A stretch of DNA of 64,000 nucleotides, from NCBI GenBank assembly GCA_900548905.1, contig URMK01000015.1, forward strand, positions 1-64,000, written 5' to 3'. Positions 7,516 to 17,298 of this stretch are shown one piece after another. Position 1 is the stretch's first letter. The number at the start of each line of letters is the position of its first letter. A program made the position numbers and the translations under genes. The notes below the pieces were generated by a model. The model saw only the letters and a list, made by a program, of their open reading frames with translations. It had not been told where the DNA came from and made no database searches. The DNA comes from an uncultured Lachnospiraceae bacterium. Its GTDB lineage: Bacteria > Bacillota > Clostridia > Lachnospirales > Lachnospiraceae.

Positions 7516-10215
7516 ATGGAAAGTAAGGATCTGATAATATATACCAAAGAATATCCGGCAAGAGAGGCTGTATATTCGGATTTCCCGGACAATATGCGCC
7601 CGGAGCTTGCCGCATATCTGGAGAGCCGGGGGATCCGCAGGCTATACTGCCATCAGGCGGAAATGTTTGAAAAAGCACAGGAAGGGAAAAACCTTGTGAT
7701 CACCACCTCCACCGCCAGCGGAAAGACACTGAGCTTCCTGCTGCCGGTGCTTCAGGAAATCCTGAAAAATCCCCAGGCCAGAGCCATTTTCATTTATCCG
7801 ACCAAGGCGCTGGCAGCGGATCAGTACCGGGCGATTCTGCCGGTAGTGGAATATTTTGGGGAAAACCGGATAGCGGCCGGGGTTTATGACGGAGATACGC
7901 CGGCGGGCGAAAGGAGCAGAATCCGGAAACATGCGAATTTGATTCTGACAAACCCGGAAATGCTCAACAGCGCGTTTCTTCCCAACCACAGCAGATATGG
8001 ATTTGATTTCATTTTCAGCAATCTTAAGTTTGTGGTGATTGACGAGCTGCATACCTACCGGGGTGCCTTTGGCTCCCACCTTGCCAATGTGTTCCGGCGC
8101 CTGGAACGGGTATGCAGATATTACCGTTCCTCCCCCAGGTTCCTGTGCAGTTCTGCCACTATAGCCAATCCGGCGGAGCTTGCGGGAGAGATTTGCGGAC
8201 AGGATTTTACCCGGATTTCCAGGGACGGATCGCCCGCGGGGCCGCGGACATATGTGTTCCTGCAGCCGCCCGTAATCAAGGGAAAGGATGGGAGAAGCTA
8301 CGGACAGGTCTCATCCACGGAGGTAGCTTCCCATTTGCTTGTGCAGATGGCGGAAGCGGAGAGAAGCTTTATTGCATTTACCAAATCCAGGAGAAATGTG
8401 GAGGTGGTTTTGAAGGAGGCTTCGGATATCCTGGAAGCGGAAGGCGGGCAGGGAGCGGGCAGAGGGGATAAAATATCCGGTTACCGGGGAGGTTATACAC
8501 CTGCGGAGCGTAAGGAAATTGAAAATAAAATGGTGTCGGGAGCCTTGACGGGCCTGATATCCACCAATGCGCTGGAACTGGGAATCGATATCGGTAAAAT
8601 TGAGTCCGCGGTACTGGTTGGTTACCCCGGCACCAGAGCCTCCTTCTGGCAGCAGACGGGGCGGGCCGGAAGAAGCGGGAAAGGCTGTATGAACTATCTG
8701 ATTCTGGAAAATCTTCCGTTTGACCAGTACATTGCTGTAAACCCCGACTGGCTGTTCGGCGGCGGAAGCGAAACCGCCATCGTGGATAAGAACAACCTGC
8801 TCATTGAGTTGGCCCATATCCGGGCGGCAGCAGCGGAAATACCCCTGACGCTGGATGATATCGCTCTGTTCCCGGATTTGGGGGAGGCTATACCGGTGCT
8901 GCTGAAGGTGAAAGAGGTGGACGGCCGGGACGGAAGGTTTGCCTGGTCGGGTGGAGCATTTCCCGCAGGGGATTTCAGCCTGCGTAATATTGATAAGGCC
9001 AGATACAAGCTGATCAACCGTGAAAACGGCAGGGTCATTACGGAGATGGACGAGATGCAGGCCTTCCGGGAAATCCATGAGGCCGCAGTATATATGCACG
9101 ATGGTGTGCAGTACCAGGTGAGCGATCTGAACCTGGAAACCAGAACTGCGTGGGCAGAGCCTTTTTACGGAAACTACTATACGGTCCCGGGCGGAGGGAC
9201 GGAAATTTCCGTCATACGCAGCAGCCGGGAAACGGAATACCGGCGGACACGCATATCCTTCGGGGATGTCAATGTGCATACCATGATTTCCATGTACCGG
9301 AAGCTGCAGTTCCATAACCATCAGAATCTGGGATTTGAACAGCTGCCGGCGCCTCTTTCCAAGGATTTCGATACGGAAGGCGCCTGGATTGCCATTCCCG
9401 ATAATGTGGCGGCTGTTTACCGGAGACTGATGCAGGTGAAGGAGGATGGCAAAATTGTCAGGAACAATCATTTTGAAGGCCTCGCCTATGCCCTTAAAAA
9501 CGCAGCCATGATGGTAACCATGACGGAAAGAGAGGATATAGGGACGGCAATGACCGGCCATTTGGGCGGCGGGGAGTGGGATCCTGCCCTCTGGCAGGAC
9601 GGGGATCTGCCGCCTGGAGAGGAAACGGCCCTTTTTTTCTATGACCAGTATGCCGGCGGGCTTGGCTATGCGGATAAAATTGCGGATTTTATTCCGCAAA
9701 TTGTAGAAAATGCAGCCACCCTGGTATCCGGCTGTCCCTGTGCGGACGGCTGCGCCGCCTGTATCGGCGACCACTGGCTGGATAAAAAGCTGGTCCTGTG
9801 GGGACTTAAAAACCTTCTGGAGGAATCGGATCCGCCTGCGGGCATTCCTTGGAACCGGCCACGGGAAAGACCCGTTTTCCAAAAGCCGTTTGTGCTGAAG
9901 AAATTGGAAAAGCCTGAAAATTGGAAGGAGTTCTGCCTTTATCTGCAGGAAAAGGGAGATCCCTTTTCCGCCTTCCTGCATACGGTGCCAGGAGTCGTTC
10001 TGGAAGGAAATACCTTGTGCCTTTGCACCGTCCTTCCCTTTTACCGGGAGTGGATTATGGAAGAAAATAATTACCGCAGCCTTTTGAATATCTTCCGTTA
10101 TTATACCCAGGCCCCCGGAAACCTAAAGCTGGAGATACGGCTGGAAGAAAGGGAAGACGGAGAAGAACGCAGAACTATTCAGAAAAAGCTGGAAAAAGGA
10201 GTGTTCCATGGGTGA
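7516..10215 (+). CDS. DEAD/DEAH-box helicase with DUF1998 zinc domain (MrfA/YprA-like)
   Basis: An 899-residue superfamily 2 helicase. Walker A STASGKT lies near residues 65-71, the DELH box in VIDELHTY near 174-181, the SAT motif in CSSATIANP, and motif VI in QQTGRAGRSGKG near 380. The DUF1998-type C-terminal part carries a four-Cys cluster CPCADGCAACIG near 740-751, as in Bacillus MrfA (mitomycin repair) and the DrmB proteins of DISARM. A further 130-residue tail follows. MrfA is a 3'-5' helicase that works with the MrfB exonuclease; no MrfB is present, and the next gene is a UvrD-like helicase instead. Ribosome site AGGAG is 6 bp before the ATG. Family assignment is firm; role in repair or defence is inferred. 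Confidence 0.9.
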   Translation: MESKDLIIYTKEYPAREAVYSDFPDNMRPELAAYLESRGIRRLYCHQAEMFEKAQEGKNLVITTSTASGKTLSFLLPVLQEILKNPQARAIFIYPTKALAADQYRAILPVVEYFGENRIAAGVYDGDTPAGERSRIRKHANLILTNPEMLNSAFLPNHSRYGFDFIFSNLKFVVIDELHTYRGAFGSHLANVFRRLERVCRYYRSSPRFLCSSATIANPAELAGEICGQDFTRISRDGSPAGPRTYVFLQPPVIKGKDGRSYGQVSSTEVASHLLVQMAEAERSFIAFTKSRRNVEVVLKEASDILEAEGGQGAGRGDKISGYRGGYTPAERKEIENKMVSGALTGLISTNALELGIDIGKIESAVLVGYPGTRASFWQQTGRAGRSGKGCMNYLILENLPFDQYIAVNPDWLFGGGSETAIVDKNNLLIELAHIRAAAAEIPLTLDDIALFPDLGEAIPVLLKVKEVDGRDGRFAWSGGAFPAGDFSLRNIDKARYKLINRENGRVITEMDEMQAFREIHEAAVYMHDGVQYQVSDLNLETRTAWAEPFYGNYYTVPGGGTEISVIRSSRETEYRRTRISFGDVNVHTMISMYRKLQFHNHQNLGFEQLPAPLSKDFDTEGAWIAIPDNVAAVYRRLMQVKEDGKIVRNNHFEGLAYALKNAAMMVTMTEREDIGTAMTGHLGGGEWDPALWQDGDLPPGEETALFFYDQYAGGLGYADKIADFIPQIVENAATLVSGCPCADGCAACIGDHWLDKKLVLWGLKNLLEESDPPAGIPWNRPRERPVFQKPFVLKKLEKPENWKEFCLYLQEKGDPFSAFLHTVPGVVLEGNTLCLCTVLPFYREWIMEENNYRSLLNIFRYYTQAPGNLKLEIRLEEREDGEERRTIQKKLEKGVFHG

Positions 10216-12286
10216 ATTTGTAATGCCTGTGTTTCTTAACGAATATCAGAAAAAGGCGGTGCTGGATGACAGCAGCGCCTGCCTTGTCAATGCCAATGTG
10301 GGAAGCGGGAAAACCACGGTGCTGACAGTGAAAATAAAATATATTCATGAAACTGCGCATATAAGCTACCGGGATATGGTGGTTCTTACCTTTACGAACA
10401 AAGCGGCAAAGGAGATCCGGGATAGGCTGGCGGCCTCCGAAGAAGACTCTCTTCTGCCGGACATGCGGTATTTCGGCACCTTTCACAGTGTGGCGCTGCA
10501 GCTTCTGCGGGAAGTCCTGCCTGTAGGAGCGCTGGGCTATACTCCTGATTTTCAGGTCATGGATCCGGAAGAGGAAATGGATCTGGCCCTGGAGCTGATC
10601 CGGGAGAAAAAACTGCAGATTAAATATAAAAACCGCCTGAAAAAAAGGCTGGAACAGAACAGTACAGGTTCTGCGGGCACAAATACTTCCCGCATACAGG
10701 ACGATATGCCTCTCCTTCTGGAAGCGCTTGAGGAAGAAAAAAAACGACGGGACAAGATGACGTTTTCCGATTTGATCCTCCATACGGATCAGCTGCTGGA
10801 GGCTGCGGATTGGAAACCGGCCTGGGTCATAGTTGATGAAGTGCAGGATTGTGACGAACTGCAGCTGCGCATGATCCAAAAGCTCGTTGATAAAGGGGCC
10901 GCCCTGTTCGCGGTTGGCGATCCCAATCAGGTGATTTATTCCTGGCGGGGCAGTGCCTGTAATGTATTCTATACCCTGCGGGCCGCCTGCCATGCCACAG
11001 AACTGTCCCTTCCCGTCAATTACCGTTCCAGCGCCCCCATTCTTGAGGCAGCAGGGGCCTTTGCACAGAACGGCGGCGGTTTTACCGGCAGCAGGAAAGG
11101 CGGAAGCAAAATAGTGGTCAAGAACCATTACGATCCGTTCCAGGAGGCCTGTTATCTGGCGGAACGGATTCAAACGCTTTTACAGGAGGGGATCCCCTGC
11201 GGGCAAATCGCCATTTTTTACAGACTGCAGAGCCAGTCGCAGGTGCTGGAGGAGGTATTTGCCAGAAACGGGATCCCCTGCCAGGTGTCGGTGAAAAAAA
11301 CACTGCGGGAGGTTCCCGTCCTGTATTGGATGCTGCAGGTGCTGCGCTTTTCTTTGAATCCGCTGGACAGGGGAGCCGGTATTTATGCCCTCAGTCACGG
11401 AGAATACGGAGAACGTAAGGCCGGTAAGGCGCTTTCCGAAAAAGCGGCTTCCGGTATCCTCCGGGAAGAAAAGACGGAGGAGTATCCCCTGTATAAACGG
11501 ATGAGGGGCTTTTTAGAGGCCTGTCCGGGGATAGACAGCCCCCGGACCCTGTATTCCTATTTTGATTTGGACCGCCATATCCATCCTGCCTCCCGGACCT
11601 GGCAGGAGGACAGAGACGCGCTGTTTCAATTGTTTGACGCTGTTTTTTCCGTGCTTCCATTGCCGGTGGAGGAAGGGGATACTGCGTTGGAGACCGCATG
11701 GAAAGGGTTTCTGAATACCTCCGTATTATACGGCCTTCCTGACGGGAAAGAAAAAGAGGAAGCGGATTGCGTGAAGCTGATGACGCTGCATGCTTCCAAG
11801 GGCCTTGAATTTTCCCATGTGTTTATTATCGGGGTAAATTATGGCCTGATCCCTTTGCGGACCAGGGATTTCGAAGAAGAGGACGAGGAGCGGCGGCTGT
11901 TTTTTGTGGGAATGACCCGGGCCAGGGATTATCTGGAGCTTTCTTTTTACACCAACCCGGACAGCAGGGTGGCGCCAGGGGAAAGCAGGTTCCTTAAAAT
12001 GCTGCCTCCTGATTTGGTGGAGAAGGGGACGCCTTCCGGGACGGAAAATGATCTGCAGACGCTGAAAAAGATGATACTTGAGGAACGGGCGGCCGGGAAG
12101 CCGCAGGAAGAACCGGAGCCGACGGAACAGGAAGAGGAAGCGGTGCAGGAGAGATATATTACCCACCGCAAATATGGCAGAGGTAAGGTGATCGCTGAGG
12201 ACGAAACGGTATTGACGGCTCGGTTTCCGGGATACGGGGACCGGGAATTCCTGAAGGCCTTCGGCGGTGTGGAATATGATAATTGA
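10208..12286 (+). CDS. UvrD/PcrA-like superfamily 1 DNA helicase
   Basis: A 692-residue ATP-dependent helicase. Q motif LNEYQKKAV, Walker A NVGSGKTT (about 30-37), motif Ia LTFTNKAAKEI, motif II VDEVQD (about 209-214), motif III GDPNQVIYSWRG, motif IV VNYRSS, motif V LMTLHASKGLEF and motif VI VGMTRARDYLEL. A C-terminal tudor-like tail (THRKYGRGKVI) resembles that of PcrA. It is slightly shorter than PcrA/UvrD (about 720-740 residues). It overlaps the DUF1998 helicase gene by 8 bp with AAGGAG 6 bp before the ATG, so the two are translationally coupled. This linkage, rather than that of a housekeeping pcrA with ligA, suggests a dedicated partner in the operon. Confidence 0.9.
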   Translation: MGEFVMPVFLNEYQKKAVLDDSSACLVNANVGSGKTTVLTVKIKYIHETAHISYRDMVVLTFTNKAAKEIRDRLAASEEDSLLPDMRYFGTFHSVALQLLREVLPVGALGYTPDFQVMDPEEEMDLALELIREKKLQIKYKNRLKKRLEQNSTGSAGTNTSRIQDDMPLLLEALEEEKKRRDKMTFSDLILHTDQLLEAADWKPAWVIVDEVQDCDELQLRMIQKLVDKGAALFAVGDPNQVIYSWRGSACNVFYTLRAACHATELSLPVNYRSSAPILEAAGAFAQNGGGFTGSRKGGSKIVVKNHYDPFQEACYLAERIQTLLQEGIPCGQIAIFYRLQSQSQVLEEVFARNGIPCQVSVKKTLREVPVLYWMLQVLRFSLNPLDRGAGIYALSHGEYGERKAGKALSEKAASGILREEKTEEYPLYKRMRGFLEACPGIDSPRTLYSYFDLDRHIHPASRTWQEDRDALFQLFDAVFSVLPLPVEEGDTALETAWKGFLNTSVLYGLPDGKEKEEADCVKLMTLHASKGLEFSHVFIIGVNYGLIPLRTRDFEEEDEERRLFFVGMTRARDYLELSFYTNPDSRVAPGESRFLKMLPPDLVEKGTPSGTENDLQTLKKMILEERAAGKPQEEPEPTEQEEEAVQERYITHRKYGRGKVIAEDETVLTARFPGYGDREFLKAFGGVEYDN

Positions 12287-12319
12287 CTCTTTGACGCTGA
12301 TGCTATTATAATAATAGCA
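12283..12319 (+). promoter_or_regulatory. Promoter with palindrome over the -10 box
   Basis: TTGACT (12283-12288, overlapping the stop codon of the helicase gene) and TATAAT (12307-12312) with an 18-bp spacer. A perfect palindrome, TGCTATTAT-A-ATAATAGCA (12301-12319), covers the -10 box and could be an operator or, less likely, a weak terminator hairpin. It should drive the GGDEF/EAL gene. Confidence 0.6.
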
Positions 12320-12423
12320 TTACGATGAATTGACAGTGGTGGAAGAGACAGGTAAAAGCGGATATATTTTCCTGTCCTTCGTTTACGCGCGCAGTGCGGC
12401 GCACAGATGGGAGCGAGCCAAAA

Positions 12424-15400
12424 ATGAGACCAGAAGCGGAGTGCGGGGACAATGGCCTTTATGTAATTGATAAGGAATACCGGATTGTCCATTTTAATCA
12501 ATTGGTTAAGAGCAGCTTCCCGGAGATTGCGTGCGGAGCTTTATGTTACAACGTATTCTGCGGGGAATATGCCCCTTGCCGGGAATGTCCGTTATCCAAG
12601 GAAGGGAACCGGAGTACGATCCTGTATAATAAGCTTTTGCACAGATGGCTGGAATGCAGTACTGCGGTCGGGGAATGGCCCGGAAAAGGACTATGTAACT
12701 TTGTTTTTACCAGGCGTATTGATGAAGGGAATAAGAACCTTTTTTATAATCTGACCAGCCTTTCCGTTTATGATGAACTGTTTGAACTGAATATAACCCG
12801 CAATACTTATAAAATCCTGTATCATCTGAAAGGAAAGTATATGATACCCGCCGAAGAAGGAGAACTGGACTCCATGCTCGAACAGGTGGCGTACGGAGAG
12901 ATGATCCATCCCGGTGACAGGGACGCTTTTTTGAAATTCTGGAATCTGGATAACCTGTTGCCGCGTCTGGGGGAGAGCGGAGGGAACAATGTCCTGCGGG
13001 GCGAGTTCCGTAAAAGGAAAACGGATGGGGAATACTGCTGGGTGGCGCAGATTGTTGTGCCCCTGCTTCAGGGGGACAGCGGCGATAGGATCGTTATGTG
13101 TTTTATTCAGGATATCGATGCGCAGGTTAAGGAGGATCAATGGGGGCGGAGAAAGGACGGCAGGCAGGAGGATACCCTGGATGTACTTACCGGTCTGTAT
13201 AAAAGAAGTGTTTTTTTCCGGGAAGCACAACATTTTCTTGCGGGCGTGCTAAGAAGCGGCTATTGCCTGATGACCATTGACATTGAACATTTTAAACTGT
13301 TTAACTCCTGGTATGGGGAAGAGGAGGGGGATAAGCTGCTTGCGGATATCGGCCGACACCTGCAGAAGGTGCAGGAGAGCGGGCTGGGGATCGCCGGCTA
13401 CATCGGTGAGGATGACTTTTGCGTGATTCTTCCCAGAGAGGATACCATTCTGAAGGAGCTTCAGGAAGGTATCCTGGAATATGTGAAGCAGTATGGGAAC
13501 AATGCCGGTTTTTTCCCGGCTTTCGGCCTGTATGCCATAGAGGATCAGGAGGATTCCGTAAGCCGTATGTATGACAGAGCATCCATTGCGCTGGCGACGG
13601 TGAAGGGAAATTATGGACAGAGGGCCCGCTGGTACGATGTGCGTATGAAGCAGGAGATGGAGGAAAACCTGGTGATGCTGTCCGAGGTGCAGAAGGGGTT
13701 GTCCAACGGGGAGTTCACCTTTTATACCCAGCCGAAATGCAATATGGCCACCGGCAGAATTGTGGGTATGGAATCCCTGGTACGGTGGATCCACCCGGAA
13801 AAGGGAATCATCCCTCCCAAGGATTTTATTCCGCTGCTTGAAAACAACGGATTTATCACCAATCTGGATCTGTACATATGGGAAGCGGTCTGCAGCAAGG
13901 TGCAGGAGTGGATACGGCAGGGGAAAAATGCGGTCCCCGTGTCTGTAAATGTTTCCCGGGTGGACATTTATACGCTGGATGTGGTGCAGACCTTCCGGGA
14001 TTTGGTACATAAATATGGTCTGGAACCCAGGTTCCTGGAAATTGAAATTACGGAAAGCGCCTACGCGGAGGACTCGCAGATAATCACAGGCGTGGTGGAG
14101 GATCTGCGAAAGGCCGGTTTTACCGTATTGATGGATGATTTCGGAAGCGGCTATTCTTCTCTGAACATGCTTAAGGATGTCAATGTGGATGTCCTGAAAA
14201 TTGACATGAAATTTCTGGAGATGAAGGTGGAGAGCGCAGGGAAGGGATTGGGGATTCTGGAAGCTATTATCAACATGGCGCGCCTTATGGGCCTGCGGCT
14301 CATCGCGGAAGGGGTGGAAACCAGGGAACAGATGGATTTTCTTCTGGACGCAGGCTGCCTGTATGGACAGGGGTATTATTTTTACCGTCCCATGCCGGTG
14401 GAAAAGCTGGAATCCCTGCTGGAAAGAGAAGAGAATATTGACTTCCGGGGAATTAAGGCAAAACAGATGGAAAGCCTGAATGTGAGGGAACTCCTGGGCG
14501 GGGGCATGTTCAGTGAAGCGGTGGTGAATAACATTCTGGGCGGCATCGCTTTTTATGATGTCTATGAAGGACAGGTGGAAATCATCTGCGTCAATGAGCA
14601 GTACTACCGGGTAACCGGTTCCAATCCCGTGGATTTGGAAGCGCATCGCAAGGAAGGCATGCGGTATGTTTATGAAGATGACAGGCAGAAGCTTCTGGAT
14701 ATTTTCGGGGAAGCCTTCCGCAGTCCCGTGAACGGAGGAAAAGGAAAGGTACGCCGGCTGTCCGGCAAAGGCAATACCCTGTGGGTGCAGCTGCATGTGT
14801 TTTTCATAAAGGAACAGGACGGGTATCGGATGTATTACGCCTCTCTCAGTGATGTAACGGAGCAGACACTCCGGGAACACAAGCTGGAATCCTCCCAGCG
14901 GGCTTTATCTGCGGTAGTACATATTTCAGAAAACGACAAAGCTTTTATGAAGCTTACGGAAGAGAACCGGAGGACTGCCGCTTCGATCTTTGCCCAGATG
15001 TCCCCGGGCGGGATGATAGGCGGCTATTGCGAGGATGGGTTTCCCCTATATTTTGCCAACAATGAAATGGTTAAACTGCTTGGCTATGACTCCTATGAAG
15101 AACTGGCCGAAGCGATTGCAGAAAAAGTGATCAATACGATACATCCCGACGACAGGGAACGGGTGGCGGGGGATATAGGCCCGCGCTATTATGCAGGGCT
15201 GGAATATACCACCACCTACCGTATGCCGAAGAAGGACGGCAGCTGGTTCTGGACGCTGGATAAAGGAAGGGTTATCTGTGCGGAAGACGGCCGCCTTGCT
15301 ATTGTGAGCGCATGTACGGATATTTCCGAAACTATGATGGCGCAGCAGAGGCTTGCGGAGATCAACGCCAGGCTTCTCCGGCAGAACCAGGAGCTTCATT

Positions 15401-16686
15401 TCCTGAATTACGATATGCCGGGAGGCTATCACCGCTGTGCGGACACACCGGATTACGATTTCCTTTATATCAGCAACCGTTTTCTGGAGATTTTCGGGTA
15501 TACCAGGGAGGAAATCAGGGAACGGTTCCAGGATAAGTTTATGAACATGGTCCATCCGGAGGATCGCAGGATGGTGAAAGAGGGTGTGGAAGTACTCAGC
15601 AAAAGGGAAACAGATGAGCACCTGGAATACCGGATGAAAGGGAAAAACGGTTATATCTGGGTACTGGATCAAAGTATTTATCTGGAGTACGAAGGGAAAA
15701 CCATGCTCCAGGGAATGGTGCTGGATGTGTCGAAGGAAGTGGCGCTTCGTAATAAAATGCGTCTGCTTATGGATCATATATCGGAGAATATCGTCCTGGC
15801 CAGATATAAAGAAGACACGATAAGCTATGAGATCATAGCCAACGGCATGTACCGGGATCTTGGCTACACCTGGCAGGAATACGAAAAACACCTTAAGGAA
15901 CAAAAGTATGAGCAAATGATTACCGACAGGGACAAGAAACGTATCCGTGTTAAGCTGATGGATGCCATCCGGGATAAAGGGGATTTCAACCATATTTTTC
16001 CTATTTTCCTTCCCCAAAAAGGGGAGCAGTGGATCAACCTGAATGCCGGATATATCGGGGAAGAGGAAGGAAGCATTGTCTTTTTATTTACCTATGGAGA
16101 TGTTTCGGATCTGAAACAGCAGGGACTGAATGAAGCCCTTGCCGGCGTGGTGAGCACCGATTCCCTGACCGGACTCTTTAACCGGCAGACGGCGATCCCC
16201 CGGATCAATTTATACCTGAGCAGCATGCAGGGAGAAACAGCGGCGCTGATTATGTTTGATCTGGATAATTTCAAACTGGCAAATGATGTATTCGGACATG
16301 CCTATGGAGATACTATGATATCGGATAATGCCCGGAAATTAAAACAGTTTTTCCGTCGTGAGGATATTATTTGCAGAATCGGAGGGGATGAATTCCTGAT
16401 TTTGTGTAAGAATATAAAGGAAGAGGATTTAATAAACAAGCTGTCCCGCGTGGTGGAAACCATGGTGGTCTGCTGCAAAAACGGGAACAGGGATATCCGG
16501 TTTTCCATTTCGGCAGGCTATGCTATGATCCCGGATCAGGGAACCGGATTTGACGAGCTTTACCGAAAGGCGGATATCGCCCTTTTCGCAGCCAAAATGG
16601 AAGGGAAAAGCTCCTTCAGGAAATATGCTCCCTCCATGAAGGAAATCCGGTATGAACTGGCGGACAGAAAGAACTCCGGAGAATAG
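12424..16686 (+). CDS. Multi-PAS bifunctional-architecture GGDEF/EAL protein
   Basis: A 1420-residue cytoplasmic c-di-GMP protein; no membrane segment is seen. Order: an N-terminal PAS-like sensor with a Cys cluster (CYNVFCGEYAPCRECP, about 42-57), a PAS domain, a first GGDEF domain (about 253-405) whose signature is degenerate (GEDDF near 327), an EAL phosphodiesterase domain (about 420-670; MESLVRW, EITES, MDDFGSGYSS, AEGVETREQ, all key blocks present), three more PAS domains, and a C-terminal GGDEF domain with an intact GGDEF motif (1320-1324). Both synthesis and hydrolysis of c-di-GMP are thus plausible, with the first GGDEF probably regulatory. An in-frame GTG at 12394 is an alternative start; the ATG at 12424 has GGGAG upstream. 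Confidence 0.9.
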   Translation: MRPEAECGDNGLYVIDKEYRIVHFNQLVKSSFPEIACGALCYNVFCGEYAPCRECPLSKEGNRSTILYNKLLHRWLECSTAVGEWPGKGLCNFVFTRRIDEGNKNLFYNLTSLSVYDELFELNITRNTYKILYHLKGKYMIPAEEGELDSMLEQVAYGEMIHPGDRDAFLKFWNLDNLLPRLGESGGNNVLRGEFRKRKTDGEYCWVAQIVVPLLQGDSGDRIVMCFIQDIDAQVKEDQWGRRKDGRQEDTLDVLTGLYKRSVFFREAQHFLAGVLRSGYCLMTIDIEHFKLFNSWYGEEEGDKLLADIGRHLQKVQESGLGIAGYIGEDDFCVILPREDTILKELQEGILEYVKQYGNNAGFFPAFGLYAIEDQEDSVSRMYDRASIALATVKGNYGQRARWYDVRMKQEMEENLVMLSEVQKGLSNGEFTFYTQPKCNMATGRIVGMESLVRWIHPEKGIIPPKDFIPLLENNGFITNLDLYIWEAVCSKVQEWIRQGKNAVPVSVNVSRVDIYTLDVVQTFRDLVHKYGLEPRFLEIEITESAYAEDSQIITGVVEDLRKAGFTVLMDDFGSGYSSLNMLKDVNVDVLKIDMKFLEMKVESAGKGLGILEAIINMARLMGLRLIAEGVETREQMDFLLDAGCLYGQGYYFYRPMPVEKLESLLEREENIDFRGIKAKQMESLNVRELLGGGMFSEAVVNNILGGIAFYDVYEGQVEIICVNEQYYRVTGSNPVDLEAHRKEGMRYVYEDDRQKLLDIFGEAFRSPVNGGKGKVRRLSGKGNTLWVQLHVFFIKEQDGYRMYYASLSDVTEQTLREHKLESSQRALSAVVHISENDKAFMKLTEENRRTAASIFAQMSPGGMIGGYCEDGFPLYFANNEMVKLLGYDSYEELAEAIAEKVINTIHPDDRERVAGDIGPRYYAGLEYTTTYRMPKKDGSWFWTLDKGRVICAEDGRLAIVSACTDISETMMAQQRLAEINARLLRQNQELHFLNYDMPGGYHRCADTPDYDFLYISNRFLEIFGYTREEIRERFQDKFMNMVHPEDRRMVKEGVEVLSKRETDEHLEYRMKGKNGYIWVLDQSIYLEYEGKTMLQGMVLDVSKEVALRNKMRLLMDHISENIVLARYKEDTISYEIIANGMYRDLGYTWQEYEKHLKEQKYEQMITDRDKKRIRVKLMDAIRDKGDFNHIFPIFLPQKGEQWINLNAGYIGEEEGSIVFLFTYGDVSDLKQQGLNEALAGVVSTDSLTGLFNRQTAIPRINLYLSSMQGETAALIMFDLDNFKLANDVFGHAYGDTMISDNARKLKQFFRREDIICRIGGDEFLILCKNIKEEDLINKLSRVVETMVVCCKNGNRDIRFSISAGYAMIPDQGTGFDELYRKADIALFAAKMEGKSSFRKYAPSMKEIRYELADRKNSGE

Positions 16687-16689
16687 GTA

Positions 16690-17274
16690 ATGTGTGGAAG
16701 ATATTATATCAATGATGAAACAGCAAAAGAAATAGAGCGGCTTATCCGGCAGATCAATGACAGCCTTCTGGCGGCATGCAGGGAAAGGGATGTATACCCT
16801 TCCGGGAAAGCGCCGGTTATTACCGGGCGGAATGACCGGCTGTATGCGGAGGAATTCACATGGGGTTTTCCCGGCTTTGACAAGAAGCGTGTTATCTTTA
16901 ACGCCCGCAGTGAAACCGCACTGGAAAAGAGAACCTTTCGGGACAGTGTGAAGGAACGGCGCTGTATTGTCCCGGCGGCCGGTTTTTATGAATGGTCGGA
17001 AAAAAAGGATAAATATTTTTTCCGTTCCCCGGATCACAGGGTATTACTGTTCGCCGGTTTTTACAGACAATATGAAGGAACGGAGAGGTTTGTAATACTG
17101 ACGACGCAGGCCAATGCTTCTCTGGAAGGCGTCCATCACCGGATGCCGCTGATACTAGAGCCGGGGGAAGCGGATATGTGGATGTTTGACCCCCGGGCCA
17201 CGGACATTCTCCTCCATAAAAGACCGGGGCCTCTGGAAAAGGAAATAAAGGGGCAGCTCTCCCTTTTTGAATAA
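16690..17274 (+). CDS. SRAP-family abasic-site processing protein (YedK/HMCES-like)
   Basis: A 194-residue protein beginning MCGRYY, so that removal of Met exposes the catalytic Cys2 that forms the thiazolidine cross-link with abasic sites in single-stranded DNA. Other family residues are visible: Asn in FNARSET (about 70-76), Glu in AGFYEWSEKK (about 101), and His in VHHRMPLIL (about 148). Length is typical for bacterial SRAP proteins. The gene begins 3 bp after the GGDEF/EAL stop, so it is probably co-transcribed with it, and faces a Y-family polymerase operon; both belong to DNA-damage tolerance. No SOS box was seen directly upstream. Confidence 0.92.
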   Translation: MCGRYYINDETAKEIERLIRQINDSLLAACRERDVYPSGKAPVITGRNDRLYAEEFTWGFPGFDKKRVIFNARSETALEKRTFRDSVKERRCIVPAAGFYEWSEKKDKYFFRSPDHRVLLFAGFYRQYEGTERFVILTTQANASLEGVHHRMPLILEPGEADMWMFDPRATDILLHKRPGPLEKEIKGQLSLFE

Positions 17275-17298
17275 ATGGAAAATGCCGCCCGTCATGAA

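Noticed and set aside
7516..12286. DISARM, Zorya or another named defence system
   Set aside because: Only the DUF1998 helicase recalls DISARM; no methylase, PLD nuclease or ZorA/B partner is present, so no named system can be claimed.
13249..14880. 543-codon antisense frame in the GGDEF/EAL gene (and a 556-codon one at 8311-9981 in the helicase gene)
   Set aside because: Long antisense frames arise from the biased codon use of the real genes; no start signals or domains.
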